From: Candidatus Gastranaerophilales bacterium
GTDB taxonomy: Bacteria; Cyanobacteriota; Vampirovibrionia; Gastranaerophilales; Gastranaerophilaceae
Assembly (NCBI GenBank): GCA_944325735.1
Contig: CALVBI010000002.1
Location: forward strand, 310,001 to 374,000
Length of the DNA stretch: 64,000 nucleotides
Direction: 5' to 3'
Below are positions 1 to 8,302 of the stretch, in pieces. Below the pieces are notes generated by a model. That model made no database searches, was not told where the DNA came from, and was given only the letters and a program-made list of their open reading frames with translations. Position 1 is the stretch's first letter; the number at the start of each line of letters is the position of its first letter. Made by a program: the position numbers and the translations under genes.

Positions 1-13
1 ATTTAATTTTTAG

Positions 14-268
14 TTACACAGCGTAAACACTAACTTGTTTTCTGTCACGTCTGTGAGCTTCAAATTTAACTTGACCGTCAATTAAAGCATATAAAGTATC
101 ATCTGATCCGATACCTACGTTGTTACCAGGATGTACTTTTGTTCCTCTTTGACGAACAAGAATGTTACCAGCTTTAACGATTTCTCCGCCGAATTTTTTA
201 ACGCCTAAACGCTTCGCTTCGGAGTCACGACCGTTACGGGTAGATCCCATACCTTTCTTATGTGCCAT
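14..268 (-). CDS. rpmA: 50S ribosomal protein bL27
   Basis: This is an 84-residue protein with the complete bL27 pattern: the N-terminus [17 protein letters not shown], then [11 protein letters not shown] and the [16 protein letters not shown] core. bL27 sits near the peptidyl-transferase centre of the large ribosomal subunit, and its N-terminal tail reaches the tRNA acceptor ends. The start is the canonical MAHKKG, with a strong AAGGAG ribosome-binding site (complement of 278-283). There is no N-terminal extension of the kind removed by the Prp protease in Firmicutes, and no prp gene lies between rplU and rpmA. The gene follows rplU on the same strand after a 204-base leader. The identification is secure. 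Confidence 0.97.
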   Translation of the reverse strand: MAHKKGMGSTRNGRDSEAKRLGVKKFGGEIVKAGNILVRQRGTKVHPGNNVGIGSDDTLYALIDGQVKFEAHRRDRKQVSVYAV

Positions 269-472
269 TTTTATATTCTCCTTGTACTACGTACGTAGCT
301 ATAACTTACAATTATTTTAAGTATCGCCTGCCATACGATTTTTGTGCTACTTTTTCCGATTTATTTTTTTTATCGGCTTTTGTTTTGTCAATGTACTCGA
401 GGTATTATTTTAAAATTTTTATATTATATTTTAAATTTTTCCTCTCGCATCTGTTTTGTTTATCATTTTTGA
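269..472 (-). promoter_or_regulatory. rpmA leader sharing motifs with the rplU leader
   Basis: This 204-base untranslated stretch lies between rplU and rpmA. On the minus strand it contains CAAAACAGATGCGAG soon after the rplU stop. About 44 bases later comes CGAGTACATT followed by an A-rich ACAAAACAAA. The same two blocks in the same order occur in the rplU leader. A 12-bp perfect palindrome, CTACGTACGTAG (287-298), sits just before the ribosome-binding site. I see no good sigma-70 promoter here, so read-through from rplU is likely. The role as a ribosomal-protein regulatory RNA is an inference. Confidence 0.5.
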
Positions 473-823
473 TTATGCTTCTTCAGTTGTTTCTGCTGAT
501 TTTTTCTGAGCTGATGTTCTGATTTTAGAAATCATTACTCTTGTGAAGCCTTGTCTGTGTCCTTGTTTTTTTCTGTAACCTTTTTTAGGTCTTTGTTTGT
601 AAACAATAACTTTCTTTTCTTTGTCATGTTTAACGATTGTACCTTCAGCAGAAGCACCTGCAACGTAAGGTTGTCCTACTTTAGATTTTTTACCGTTAAC
701 GATCATTACGACTTTATCAAAAACTACTTTTGAATCTTTTTCGCCGTCTAATAATTCAACATCAAGATATCTTCCTTCTTCTACTTGATATTGTTTTCCG
801 CCTGTTTCTACGATTGCGAACAT
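473..823 (-). CDS. rplU: 50S ribosomal protein bL21
   Basis: This 116-residue protein begins MFAIVETGGKQYQVEEG, the diagnostic bL21 start, and continues with the family core ending VYKQRPKKGYRKKQGHRQGF. bL21 binds 23S rRNA in the large subunit. A short Ala/Lys/Glu-rich C-terminal tail follows the conserved part, giving a protein slightly longer than the usual 100-105 residues. It is the first gene of an rplU-rpmA pair. A strong promoter lies at 1067-1095, and a leader of about 237 bases separates the predicted transcription start from the ATG. The identification is secure. Confidence 0.97.
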   Translation of the reverse strand: MFAIVETGGKQYQVEEGRYLDVELLDGEKDSKVVFDKVVMIVNGKKSKVGQPYVAGASAEGTIVKHDKEKKVIVYKQRPKKGYRKKQGHRQGFTRVMISKIRTSAQKKSAETTEEA

Positions 824-1060
824 GTTTGTTTTTCCTTTCTACTTGGGTTTCGTTTTTTCATTACAGCTTACGGGATTGCTTGTGCCGCCTTTTGACGGTT
901 TTGATCAGTTTTGAAACATATCTTTTTGCAAGCTTTGATTTGTTTAATGCACTCGGGTAAATTTACTCCGTTTTATATGTTTCAGAATGACTTGTCCCTC
1001 GCATCTGTTTTGCTTTAAAAGCTTTTGAAAAATTATTAACGAGTTACCGCATACTAATAC
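824..1060 (-). promoter_or_regulatory. rplU 5' leader, candidate regulatory RNA
   Basis: This long leader carries CAAAACAGATGCGAG (complement of about 998-1012). About 42 bases later comes CGAGTGCATTAAACAAA. Both blocks recur at nearly the same spacing in the rpmA leader. GATGC of the first block could pair with GCATT of the second, but this is weaker in the rpmA copy. Each first block also opens a very short reading frame (ATGCGAG...), 13 codons here and 8 in the rpmA copy. The matched sequences are seen directly. The function is not known. Confidence 0.5.
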
Positions 1061-1066
1061 ATCAAT

Positions 1067-1095
1067 ATTATCACTTGCTCAATGCCTCTTGTCAA
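1067..1095 (-). promoter_or_regulatory. sigma-70-type promoter for rplU-rpmA
   Basis: On the minus strand a perfect TTGACA -35 box (complement of 1090-1095) is followed after exactly 17 bp by GATAAT (complement of 1067-1072). This predicts transcription starting near 1060. It is among the best promoter matches in the window, as expected for a ribosomal-protein operon. Confidence 0.8.
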
Positions 1096-1175
1096 GCACT
1101 ATTAACATTTATTAACTTTGTGTTTTTAGTGTTTTGTTTGGGTTAAAATTATTTAAGAGGGAGAATTTTTTGAAA

Positions 1176-2543
1176 ATGAAATTTACTGTTGAAGAATTAA
1201 GAGCAGCTACTGGTGCTCAGGTAAAAGGGAATTTAGACGGCGAATATGAAATTTCTACTGACACTAGAACAATAAAAGCCGGAGATATATATTTACCTTT
1301 AAAAGGCGCAAGTTTTGATGGTGAAAATTTTTGTGATAAGGCCATAGAGGCTGGTGCTGCAGGTTGTTTTTGTACAAAAAATGATTGCCCTTCTGATTTT
1401 TCAATGAAAGTTTCAGATACTCTTACTGGATATTTGAATATTGCAAATTATGCACGTAAAAAATATAATCCTATTGTAATAGGTATTACAGGCAGTTCGG
1501 GTAAAACTACAACTAAAGAAATGGTGTATTCGGTTGTTGCTGAAAAATTCAGAACGCATAAAACTTATTCAAATCATAATAATGAAATAGGCTTTTGCCA
1601 GACAGTTCTTTCAATGCCTGAGGATACTCAAGTTTTAATTATTGAAATGGGAATGAGAGGTCTTGGAGAAATTGAATTGATTACAAAATATGCTGAACCT
1701 GATTATGCGGTAATTACCAATGCAGGTTCTGCTCATATTGGTCGTTTAGGTAGTCTTGATAATATTGCGAAAGCTAAATGTGAGATTACTAAGTTCTTGA
1801 AGAAGGCTCTTGTTGCAAATAATAATGATCGAATTAAAAAATTTGCAAATTTTTCTGGAGAAAAAGTCTTCTATTCAATTAATGATGTGAAAATTTTAGA
1901 AAAAAGAAGTGGTTATTCAAAATTTGTATATAAAGATAAAGAATATGAGCTAAATGTTGAGGGTGATTATAATATCGAAAATTCTCTATCAGCGATTGAA
2001 ATAGGTTATATGCTCGGTATGTCTTATGATGAAATAAAACAAGGTTTGTTAAAATATCACCCGATTGAAAAGCGTTGGGAAGCCCAAAATGTTGCGGGGT
2101 TCAATATTATAAATGATAGCTATAACGCTAATCCTGAATCAATGAAGGCTTCGGTTTCTACATTTATTGACCTTTATCCTAATCCTGTTGTAATTTTAGG
2201 AAATATGGGTGAGTTAGGGGACAATGAAATTGAATTTCATAGAGAAGTTGGAGAATTTATTGGTAAAAAGTTTAAAGGGAAAGATGTTAAATTCTTAACT
2301 GTTGGAAATTTAGCAGAACATATCGGAAAAGAACTTTTAAAATATGGTTTTGATGTAATACATTTTGAAGATAATATTGCAACATCTCGTTACATTCTTG
2401 ATAATCTGAATGCTGGTATTACAATATTTTTAAAGGCTTCTCGTTCTATGAAGTTTGAAGAAATAATTGAAAAATTAAAAGGTGATGAAAAATCTCCTGA
2501 TAATGTGATTAAAAATAATAAAGAAGTAGTGAAAGAGGGATAA
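1176..2543 (+). CDS. murF: UDP-N-acetylmuramoyl-tripeptide--D-alanyl-D-alanine ligase
   Basis: MurF adds D-Ala-D-Ala to the UDP-MurNAc-tripeptide in the cytoplasm, the last soluble ligation before the lipid stage of peptidoglycan synthesis. The protein has the N-terminal substrate domain (STDTRTIKAGDIYLPLKG), the ATP-binding loop GITGSSGKTTTKE, the central NHNNEIG segment and the C-terminal NDSYNANPESM motif. The frame stays open upstream to a TTG at 1134. The ribosome-binding site AAGAGGGAG (1155-1163) favours either TTG 1170 or ATG 1176, and I chose the ATG. It is the first gene of a six-gene cell-wall operon, 5 bp before mraY. murE is absent from this cluster. Confidence 0.95.
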   Translation: MKFTVEELRAATGAQVKGNLDGEYEISTDTRTIKAGDIYLPLKGASFDGENFCDKAIEAGAAGCFCTKNDCPSDFSMKVSDTLTGYLNIANYARKKYNPIVIGITGSSGKTTTKEMVYSVVAEKFRTHKTYSNHNNEIGFCQTVLSMPEDTQVLIIEMGMRGLGEIELITKYAEPDYAVITNAGSAHIGRLGSLDNIAKAKCEITKFLKKALVANNNDRIKKFANFSGEKVFYSINDVKILEKRSGYSKFVYKDKEYELNVEGDYNIENSLSAIEIGYMLGMSYDEIKQGLLKYHPIEKRWEAQNVAGFNIINDSYNANPESMKASVSTFIDLYPNPVVILGNMGELGDNEIEFHREVGEFIGKKFKGKDVKFLTVGNLAEHIGKELLKYGFDVIHFEDNIATSRYILDNLNAGITIFLKASRSMKFEEIIEKLKGDEKSPDNVIKNNKEVVKEG

Positions 2544-2548
2544 CAAAT

Positions 2549-3529
2549 ATGATAATGCTTGCAGTTGCGTTTTTACTAGGTTTAATATTATGTTTGCTTT
2601 TCGGAGTTCCATATATTGATTTTTTGAGAAAGCATATGATTGGGCAATATGTAAAAGATTGTGCTCCAGAAGCGCATGCAAAAAAACAAGGAACACCAAC
2701 TACAGGCGGAATTTTTATAATTCTTGCAATAATTTTGGGTTCTATTATAACTCTTGCAATGGCGCAAAGACTTAATACCGAAGCATTTATCATTCTTTTA
2801 ACTTTATTATTTTATACATTTGCTGGTTTTCAAGATGATTATATAAAAATTAAAGGTAAGGGGAACGATGGGCTTACTCCTAGAGGAAAATTATTAAGAC
2901 AAATAGCAATTGCAATGTTGCCTACTTTGTATTTAATGATGTCAAAAGCAAGTGCAGGAGATGTTGCTATCGGTCATTATATTTTACATTTAGGTTGGTT
3001 ATACCCAATATTTGCAGTATTTGTAATTACTGGTGCATCTAATGCTTATAATTTGACTGATGGTTTAGATGGATTAGCTGCATCTACAGGTATTTTTTCT
3101 TTCTTGGCTTGCGCGCTGATTTGTTTATTTTCAGGTTATCCTGAAGCTGCGATAATTTCAGCTTGTGTGGCTGGTGCTTTAGCTGGATTTTTAAAATATA
3201 ACAAACCTAAAGCTCAAGTATTTATGGGTGATACAGGATCGTTAGCAATTGGTGGATTGTTAGGAACTGTTGCGGTTATGGGAAAATTTGAAATTTTACT
3301 TGTTTTAATTGCAGGTATTTTTGTTATGGAAACATTGTCTGTTATTATTCAGGTTACAAGTTTCAAAACAACTGGAAAGAGAGTTTTTAAAATGGCTCCT
3401 ATTCATCACCATTTTGAATTATGTGAATGGAGTGAAAAGAAAATTGTTTGTGTATTTGCGCTGGTTTCAGCAATTTTATCAATTAGCGCAATAATTCTTT
3501 ATGTCTTATTTAACAGAGGTATTTTATAA
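2549..3529 (+). CDS. mraY: phospho-N-acetylmuramoyl-pentapeptide transferase
   Basis: MraY transfers phospho-MurNAc-pentapeptide to undecaprenyl phosphate to make lipid I at the inner face of the cytoplasmic membrane. The 326-residue protein shows the family motifs: HAKKQGTPTTGGI near residue 43, the FQDDYIK aspartate motif near 92, NLTDGLDGLA near 173, and MAPIHHHFE near 285. It has about ten hydrophobic segments. It lies between murF and murD, and its stop codon overlaps the murD start (TAATG type), so translation is probably coupled. Confidence 0.96.
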   Translation: MIMLAVAFLLGLILCLLFGVPYIDFLRKHMIGQYVKDCAPEAHAKKQGTPTTGGIFIILAIILGSIITLAMAQRLNTEAFIILLTLLFYTFAGFQDDYIKIKGKGNDGLTPRGKLLRQIAIAMLPTLYLMMSKASAGDVAIGHYILHLGWLYPIFAVFVITGASNAYNLTDGLDGLAASTGIFSFLACALICLFSGYPEAAIISACVAGALAGFLKYNKPKAQVFMGDTGSLAIGGLLGTVAVMGKFEILLVLIAGIFVMETLSVIIQVTSFKTTGKRVFKMAPIHHHFELCEWSEKKIVCVFALVSAILSISAIILYVLFNRGIL

Positions 3530-4896
3530 TGAAATCAATATGTCCAAGTTTAAAATTATTCGATAAAAAAGTTTTGGTATTAGGTTTTTCAAAAAGTGGT
3601 ATATCTGCTGCGAAGTATTTAAATAATGTTGGGGCAGATGTTTATATTACGGAATCAAGAGAAGAACGCCCCGACGATATTCAAAAATTAAAAGAATTAA
3701 GGGAAATGGGTATACATATTGAGCTGGGTGGCCATAGTGATGATTTTGTTAAGGATTCATATATTGCAGTTACAAGTCCTGGAATTCCTCCACATGTCCC
3801 AATAATGCAAAAATTAAAAGAATTTAATATTAAAGTTATTTCAGAAATTGAATTAGCATATACTCAGGCAGGTTCTCCTTTTATTGCAATAACTGGTACT
3901 AACGGTAAAACAACAACAACAGCTTTGACTGCTCATATTTTATCAAGCGAATATAAGGCTGAACCTTGTGGTAATTATGGAATACCTCCTTGTGATTTAT
4001 TAGACAAGGATATTGATTTCTTTGTTTGTGAATGTAGTTCTGCTCAATTAGAATATAGTAATGCATTTCAACCTCAAATTTCTGTATTTACGAACTTTAC
4101 ACCTGATCATATTGACTGGCATGGTGGTTTAGAGAATTATTTTAAAGCTAAGGCTAAGATTTTTAAAACTCCTCAAGCTCCTGCATTTTCTGTTTTAAAT
4201 GCGAAAGATGAAAGACTATTAGAATTCTCTAAAGAATGTGATGGAACTGTATTTTTGTTTGATGGAGAAATAGGAGATAATTGTTCATTTATAAAAGATG
4301 AGGCAATATTTTTCAAAAGAGATGGTAAAGTTGAAAAAATTATTGATTTAAAGGATTGTCCATTAATTGGAAATCATAATTATCAAAATGTAATGTGCGC
4401 TGTAATTGTTGCTAAATTGGAAGGTATTTCAAATGATAATATTAAAACATCTATAATGTCATTTAAGGTTCCAGAACATAGACTTGAAAAGTTCGCACAA
4501 AGTGGAAAAACTATTTTCTATAATGATTCAAAAGCGACAAATCCAGAGGCTAGTTTAGTTGCTATAAATTCTTTTAATAATTGTGATGTGACTTTAATTG
4601 CAGGTGGACGTGATAAAAATACTGATTTAAAAGAATTTTGCGAAGCTATAAAAAAACATATTAAAACTGTTATTTTGATAGGTGAAGCAGCTGACAGATT
4701 TGAAGAAAATTTGAGAAATAACGGATTTGATAGCATAATAAGAGAAAGTACAATGCAAGATGCAATAGATAAATCTATTGTGTTAAATCCAGATGTTGTA
4801 TTGTTATCACCGGCATGCGCAAGTTTTGATATGTTTAGCGGATATGAAGAAAGAGGAAAGGTATTCAAAGAATATGTCTTATCAAAGATCAATTAG
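3529..4896 (+). CDS. murD: UDP-N-acetylmuramoylalanine--D-glutamate ligase
   Basis: MurD adds D-glutamate to UDP-MurNAc-L-Ala. The 455-residue length is normal. It has the N-terminal Rossmann-like segment VLVLGFSKSGISAAKYL, the P-loop AITGTNGKTTTTA, the NFTPDHIDWHGG segment and the C-terminal NDSKATNPEAS motif, ending LSPACASFDMFSGYEERG. The start overlaps the mraY stop by one base. The 3' end overlaps ftsW by 23 bp. Confidence 0.96.
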   Translation: MKSICPSLKLFDKKVLVLGFSKSGISAAKYLNNVGADVYITESREERPDDIQKLKELREMGIHIELGGHSDDFVKDSYIAVTSPGIPPHVPIMQKLKEFNIKVISEIELAYTQAGSPFIAITGTNGKTTTTALTAHILSSEYKAEPCGNYGIPPCDLLDKDIDFFVCECSSAQLEYSNAFQPQISVFTNFTPDHIDWHGGLENYFKAKAKIFKTPQAPAFSVLNAKDERLLEFSKECDGTVFLFDGEIGDNCSFIKDEAIFFKRDGKVEKIIDLKDCPLIGNHNYQNVMCAVIVAKLEGISNDNIKTSIMSFKVPEHRLEKFAQSGKTIFYNDSKATNPEASLVAINSFNNCDVTLIAGGRDKNTDLKEFCEAIKKHIKTVILIGEAADRFEENLRNNGFDSIIRESTMQDAIDKSIVLNPDVVLLSPACASFDMFSGYEERGKVFKEYVLSKIN

Positions 4897-6052
4897 AAGA
4901 GAACCTTATGATAATAGGGGTGATCAGCCTATTCAAAGTATTATAATTTCATCACCGGACAAGACTCTTTTAATTGTTGTAGCTTTCCTTGTTATAATAG
5001 GCTTTTTAGCTATTTTTTCTGCTACAGCTCCTAAATGTTTGGATGAAGGTGGTAACCCTGCTCAATTTTTGATAAAGCAGCTAATTTGTTTTGTTGTCGG
5101 TTTTTTCGGTTTGAAGTTTTTTATGAATTATGATTATAAAAAACTTTCTGATTGGAATGTAATAATAATGTCAGCGATTTTGTTATCTTTATTTTTGGTA
5201 GACTTTACTCCTTTAGGAGTTGTTGTAAACGGTGCTAAACGATGGATTAACATTGCTGGATTTCAATTACAGCCTTCTGAATTTGCAAAACCGGCTGTTG
5301 TTTTATTGTTGGCTAATGCTTTCAGAAAAGATGCTAATTTGTTTGACCAAAATAAATGGGTATGGGCATTTTTCCCAATAATTGCTATGGCAGGATTAAT
5401 TTTTATTCAGCCGAATTTGTCAATGGTAATATTGCTTGGAATGACGACTGTTGTTATGTATATGGCTGCAGGCGGTTCTATGAAGTTGTTTTTAAGCTGT
5501 GTAGGTACTATGTTTGTTACATTGGTAATTGGGCTTACAACAATTATTAAACCTTATCAGTTGCAGCGTATAAAAACTTGGAGGCACCCTGAATCAGATC
5601 CTTTAGGGGCTGGTTATAATATTATTCAATCTCTTATTGCTTTTGCATCAGGAGGTTTTAGCGGTGTTGGATATGGCGGTTCTATTCAAAAACTTTCTTA
5701 TTTGCCAGAATGTCATACAGACTTTATTTTTGCAATTATTGCAGAAGAATTAGGGCTAGTTGGCTGTATTTTAGTTATAGGTCTTTTCTTTACATTTATG
5801 CAAAGAGGTTTTGTAATTGCCGCAAGATGTCCTGATATGTATGGGAAATTGTTGGCTGTGGGGATTACTTTTTCTATTACATTCCAAGCATTTATGAATA
5901 TGAGTGTAGCGAGTTCATTCTTGCCAACAACTGGTGTTCCGCTTCCATTTATTAGTTATGGCGGTTCTTCTTTAATCGTGTCTTTGATTATGGTAGGAAT
6001 ACTTTTAAATATATCTAAAAAAAGAATTAAAAAGATAAGGAATAGATTTTAA
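4874..6052 (+). CDS. ftsW: SEDS-family peptidoglycan glycosyltransferase FtsW
   Basis: FtsW polymerises lipid II glycan at the division septum. About ten transmembrane segments follow a cytoplasmic N-terminus of roughly 30 residues. The SEDS signatures KRWINIAGFQLQPSEFAKP and NLSMVILLG, and the C-terminal LPFISYGGSSLIVSL, are present. The frame is open upstream to 4793 inside murD, but MSYQRS at 4874 is the sensible start, preceded by a GAGGAAAGG ribosome-binding site within the murD end. RodA is a close paralogue. The mur neighbours favour FtsW. Confidence 0.9.
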   Translation: MSYQRSIRREPYDNRGDQPIQSIIISSPDKTLLIVVAFLVIIGFLAIFSATAPKCLDEGGNPAQFLIKQLICFVVGFFGLKFFMNYDYKKLSDWNVIIMSAILLSLFLVDFTPLGVVVNGAKRWINIAGFQLQPSEFAKPAVVLLLANAFRKDANLFDQNKWVWAFFPIIAMAGLIFIQPNLSMVILLGMTTVVMYMAAGGSMKLFLSCVGTMFVTLVIGLTTIIKPYQLQRIKTWRHPESDPLGAGYNIIQSLIAFASGGFSGVGYGGSIQKLSYLPECHTDFIFAIIAEELGLVGCILVIGLFFTFMQRGFVIAARCPDMYGKLLAVGITFSITFQAFMNMSVASSFLPTTGVPLPFISYGGSSLIVSLIMVGILLNISKKRIKKIRNRF

Positions 6053-7152
6053 TGAGCAGATTTTTTATAACAGGCGGAGGTACAGGCGGTCACATTTATC
6101 CGGCAATTGCAGTTGCTGAAAGTTTAAAAGGTGATGAAATATATTATATTGGGAATCCTAAAAATCTAGAATTTGATATTGTTTCTCAAAAGGGCTTTCA
6201 ATTTTTAGGGATTAATGTTCATGGAATGCCTAGAAAAATATGTTTTGAACTTTTGAAATGGATTATTCAGCTTAGTATAGCAGTTATGAAATGTTGTTAT
6301 TATGTCAAGAAATATAAGCCTGACGCTGTATTTGGAACAGGTGGGTATGTTTCTGCCCCTGCTTTAATGGCTTGTCGTATTTTAAATGTTCCTTATATGA
6401 TGCATGATTGTGATGCTCAGCCTGGATTAGTTACCAGGAAATTGTCAAAAGATGCAAAATGTGTATCTGTAGCATTTGAATGTGCTTGTAACTCTATAAG
6501 TAATACTAATTGTAAGGTGAATGGAAATCCTATTCGTTCAGCTTTTAAGGATTTATCTAAAGAAGATGCTAGAAAATCTCTAGGCTTGAAGGATAAATTG
6601 ACGCTTTGTATTATGGGTGGGTCTCAGGGAGCAAGATCTATTAACAATGCTGCTGTAGAGACATTAAAATCTTTTTCAAAAGATTATGATTTGCAAATAA
6701 TTTTTCAGACTGGTAAAAAGAATTATGAAAGAGTTTTAGAGCAGTTAATTCGTATTTATCCTGAATATGAGGCAGACGCTAATATTATTATCAGACCGTA
6801 TTTTGAAGATATGGTGTCAGTTTTAAAAGCCTCTGATATCGCCGTATCACGTTCAGGTTCTTTGAGTATTTCTGAAATATGTGCATCTGCTATTGCCCCT
6901 ATTTTTGTGCCTTATCCTCATGCAGCTGCTGATCATCAACGTAAAAATGCAAAATTTATGGTTGAAAAAAATGCAGGGTTGTATATTGAAGATAATGAAA
7001 TTAATGAAAATACTTTAAAAGAAGCGGTTTTATCTTTGGTAAATGACAGACAAAAACTAGATCAATTCCAAAAAAATTCTTATGCTTTAGCGAAATTGGA
7101 TGGTACTGAGAAAATTGTTGAACAATTAAGAGAAATTGCAAATGGGAAATAG
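6052..7152 (+). CDS. murG: undecaprenyldiphospho-muramoylpentapeptide beta-N-acetylglucosaminyltransferase
   Basis: MurG converts lipid I to lipid II on the cytoplasmic membrane face. The 366-residue GT28 protein begins with the glycine-rich TGGGTGGHIYPAIAVAE. It contains FGTGGYVSAP, the nucleotide-sugar loop MGGSQGARSIN, and the C-terminal SRSGSLSISE followed by PYPHAAADHQ. The start codon overlaps the ftsW stop (TAATG), and the 3' end overlaps folC by 11 bp. Confidence 0.96.
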   Translation: MSRFFITGGGTGGHIYPAIAVAESLKGDEIYYIGNPKNLEFDIVSQKGFQFLGINVHGMPRKICFELLKWIIQLSIAVMKCCYYVKKYKPDAVFGTGGYVSAPALMACRILNVPYMMHDCDAQPGLVTRKLSKDAKCVSVAFECACNSISNTNCKVNGNPIRSAFKDLSKEDARKSLGLKDKLTLCIMGGSQGARSINNAAVETLKSFSKDYDLQIIFQTGKKNYERVLEQLIRIYPEYEADANIIIRPYFEDMVSVLKASDIAVSRSGSLSISEICASAIAPIFVPYPHAAADHQRKNAKFMVEKNAGLYIEDNEINENTLKEAVLSLVNDRQKLDQFQKNSYALAKLDGTEKIVEQLREIANGK

Positions 7153-8302
7153 TTATAAAAATGCAATAGATTTATTGACTTCTCAAGGCAAATTTTATAT
7201 TAATTTAGGTCTTGATAGAATTTCTGCGATATTGGATTTATTAGGAAATCCTCAAGATAATCTAAAATGTATCCATGTTGCAGGAACTAACGGTAAGGGT
7301 TCTGTATGTGCGATAATCGCATCGATTTTGAATTATGCAGGAGTAAAAACAGGGCTTTATACAAGTCCTCATATTTTTGATTATACTGAAAGAATTAAAA
7401 TTAATGGTGTGGATATTTCAAAAGATGATTTTGCAAATTATGTATTTGAAATTGTGAAAATTGCAGATGAAAATAATATACATTTGACAGAATTTGAAAT
7501 ATTAACTGCAGTTATGTTTAAATATTTCTCTGACAATAAAGTAGAAGTTGTTGTCTTAGAAACAGGTTTAGGGGGTAGATTTGATGCAACAAATGTTATT
7601 AAATCAAATCTTTGTGCAATAATTACTCATATTGATTTAGACCATACAGAAAGATTGGGAAATACAAGATCTAAAATTGCATTTGAAAAGGCTGGGATTA
7701 TTAAACCTGATTGTCCTGTTTTCACTTGTGAAGGGTATGAAGAAATAAAAGACAAAGCAGATGAATGTAATTCTTTATTTGTAATGGTTGCACCTTTTGA
7801 AGATCCTACAAATTTATCATTAAAAGGTACTTGTCAGCAAGAGAATTTATCACTAGCTTTGACTGCAGTGAGACATGTATTCCCAACTATTTCAGAAGAA
7901 ATTATCCAAGAAGGAATAAGGAATGTTAAACACCCATGTAGATTTCAAATATGTAGGGATGATTTAATTATTGATGGCTCTCATAATCCAAATGGAGCTA
8001 TGGCACTTCGAGAAAGTTTAGATTTGTATTTCCCAAATTCAAAACGCTGTTTTGTTTTTGGCTGTTTAAAAAATAAAGATTATAAAAAAATGATGGAAAT
8101 ATTATTTTCTAAAGGTGATGAAATTTATTTTTATCATTTTAATAATCAAAACTCCTGCTCTATAAAAGAGTTACAGGAGTCTTGTGAGTTTCCTTCTAAA
8201 ATTTTTAAATCTTTGGATGAATTACCGCAAGATTATTTAAAAATAGTATGCGGATCTTTTTATATGCTTAATGAGATTGTTCCTCAATCTCTTGTTCGTT
8301 AG
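7142..8302 (+). CDS. folC: bifunctional folylpolyglutamate synthase/dihydrofolate synthase
   Basis: FolC adds glutamate to dihydropteroate and folates and belongs to the Mur ligase superfamily. The P-loop VAGTNGKGSVCA, the SPHIFDYTERIKING segment, the ETGLGGRFDATN motif and HIDLDHTERLG are all present. A C-terminal domain includes the DGSHNPNGA motif. ATG 7142 was chosen over the in-frame TTG at 7136. It overlaps the murG stop and ends the operon. The 3' end overlaps the convergent glycosyltransferase gene by 35 bp, with no terminator visible between them. Confidence 0.92.
   Translation: MGNSYKNAIDLLTSQGKFYINLGLDRISAILDLLGNPQDNLKCIHVAGTNGKGSVCAIIASILNYAGVKTGLYTSPHIFDYTERIKINGVDISKDDFANYVFEIVKIADENNIHLTEFEILTAVMFKYFSDNKVEVVVLETGLGGRFDATNVIKSNLCAIITHIDLDHTERLGNTRSKIAFEKAGIIKPDCPVFTCEGYEEIKDKADECNSLFVMVAPFEDPTNLSLKGTCQQENLSLALTAVRHVFPTISEEIIQEGIRNVKHPCRFQICRDDLIIDGSHNPNGAMALRESLDLYFPNSKRCFVFGCLKNKDYKKMMEILFSKGDEIYFYHFNNQNSCSIKELQESCEFPSKIFKSLDELPQDYLKIVCGSFYMLNEIVPQSLVR

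Noticed and set aside
287-298. CTACGTACGTAG palindrome as a transcription-factor site
   Set aside because: It lies in the transcribed leader directly before the rpmA ribosome-binding site, with no promoter nearby. I kept it as part of the leader and not as an operator.
262-960. Several plus-strand reading frames rich in Phe and Leu across the rplU/rpmA region
   Set aside because: They are antisense to clear ribosomal-protein genes, have no family resemblance and no ribosome-binding sites. Their composition is what AT-rich antisense DNA gives.
4793-4873. Longer N-terminus for FtsW
   Set aside because: The extra 27 residues read through murD coding sequence and are unlike any SEDS protein. 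ATG 4874 fits the family and has a ribosome-binding site.
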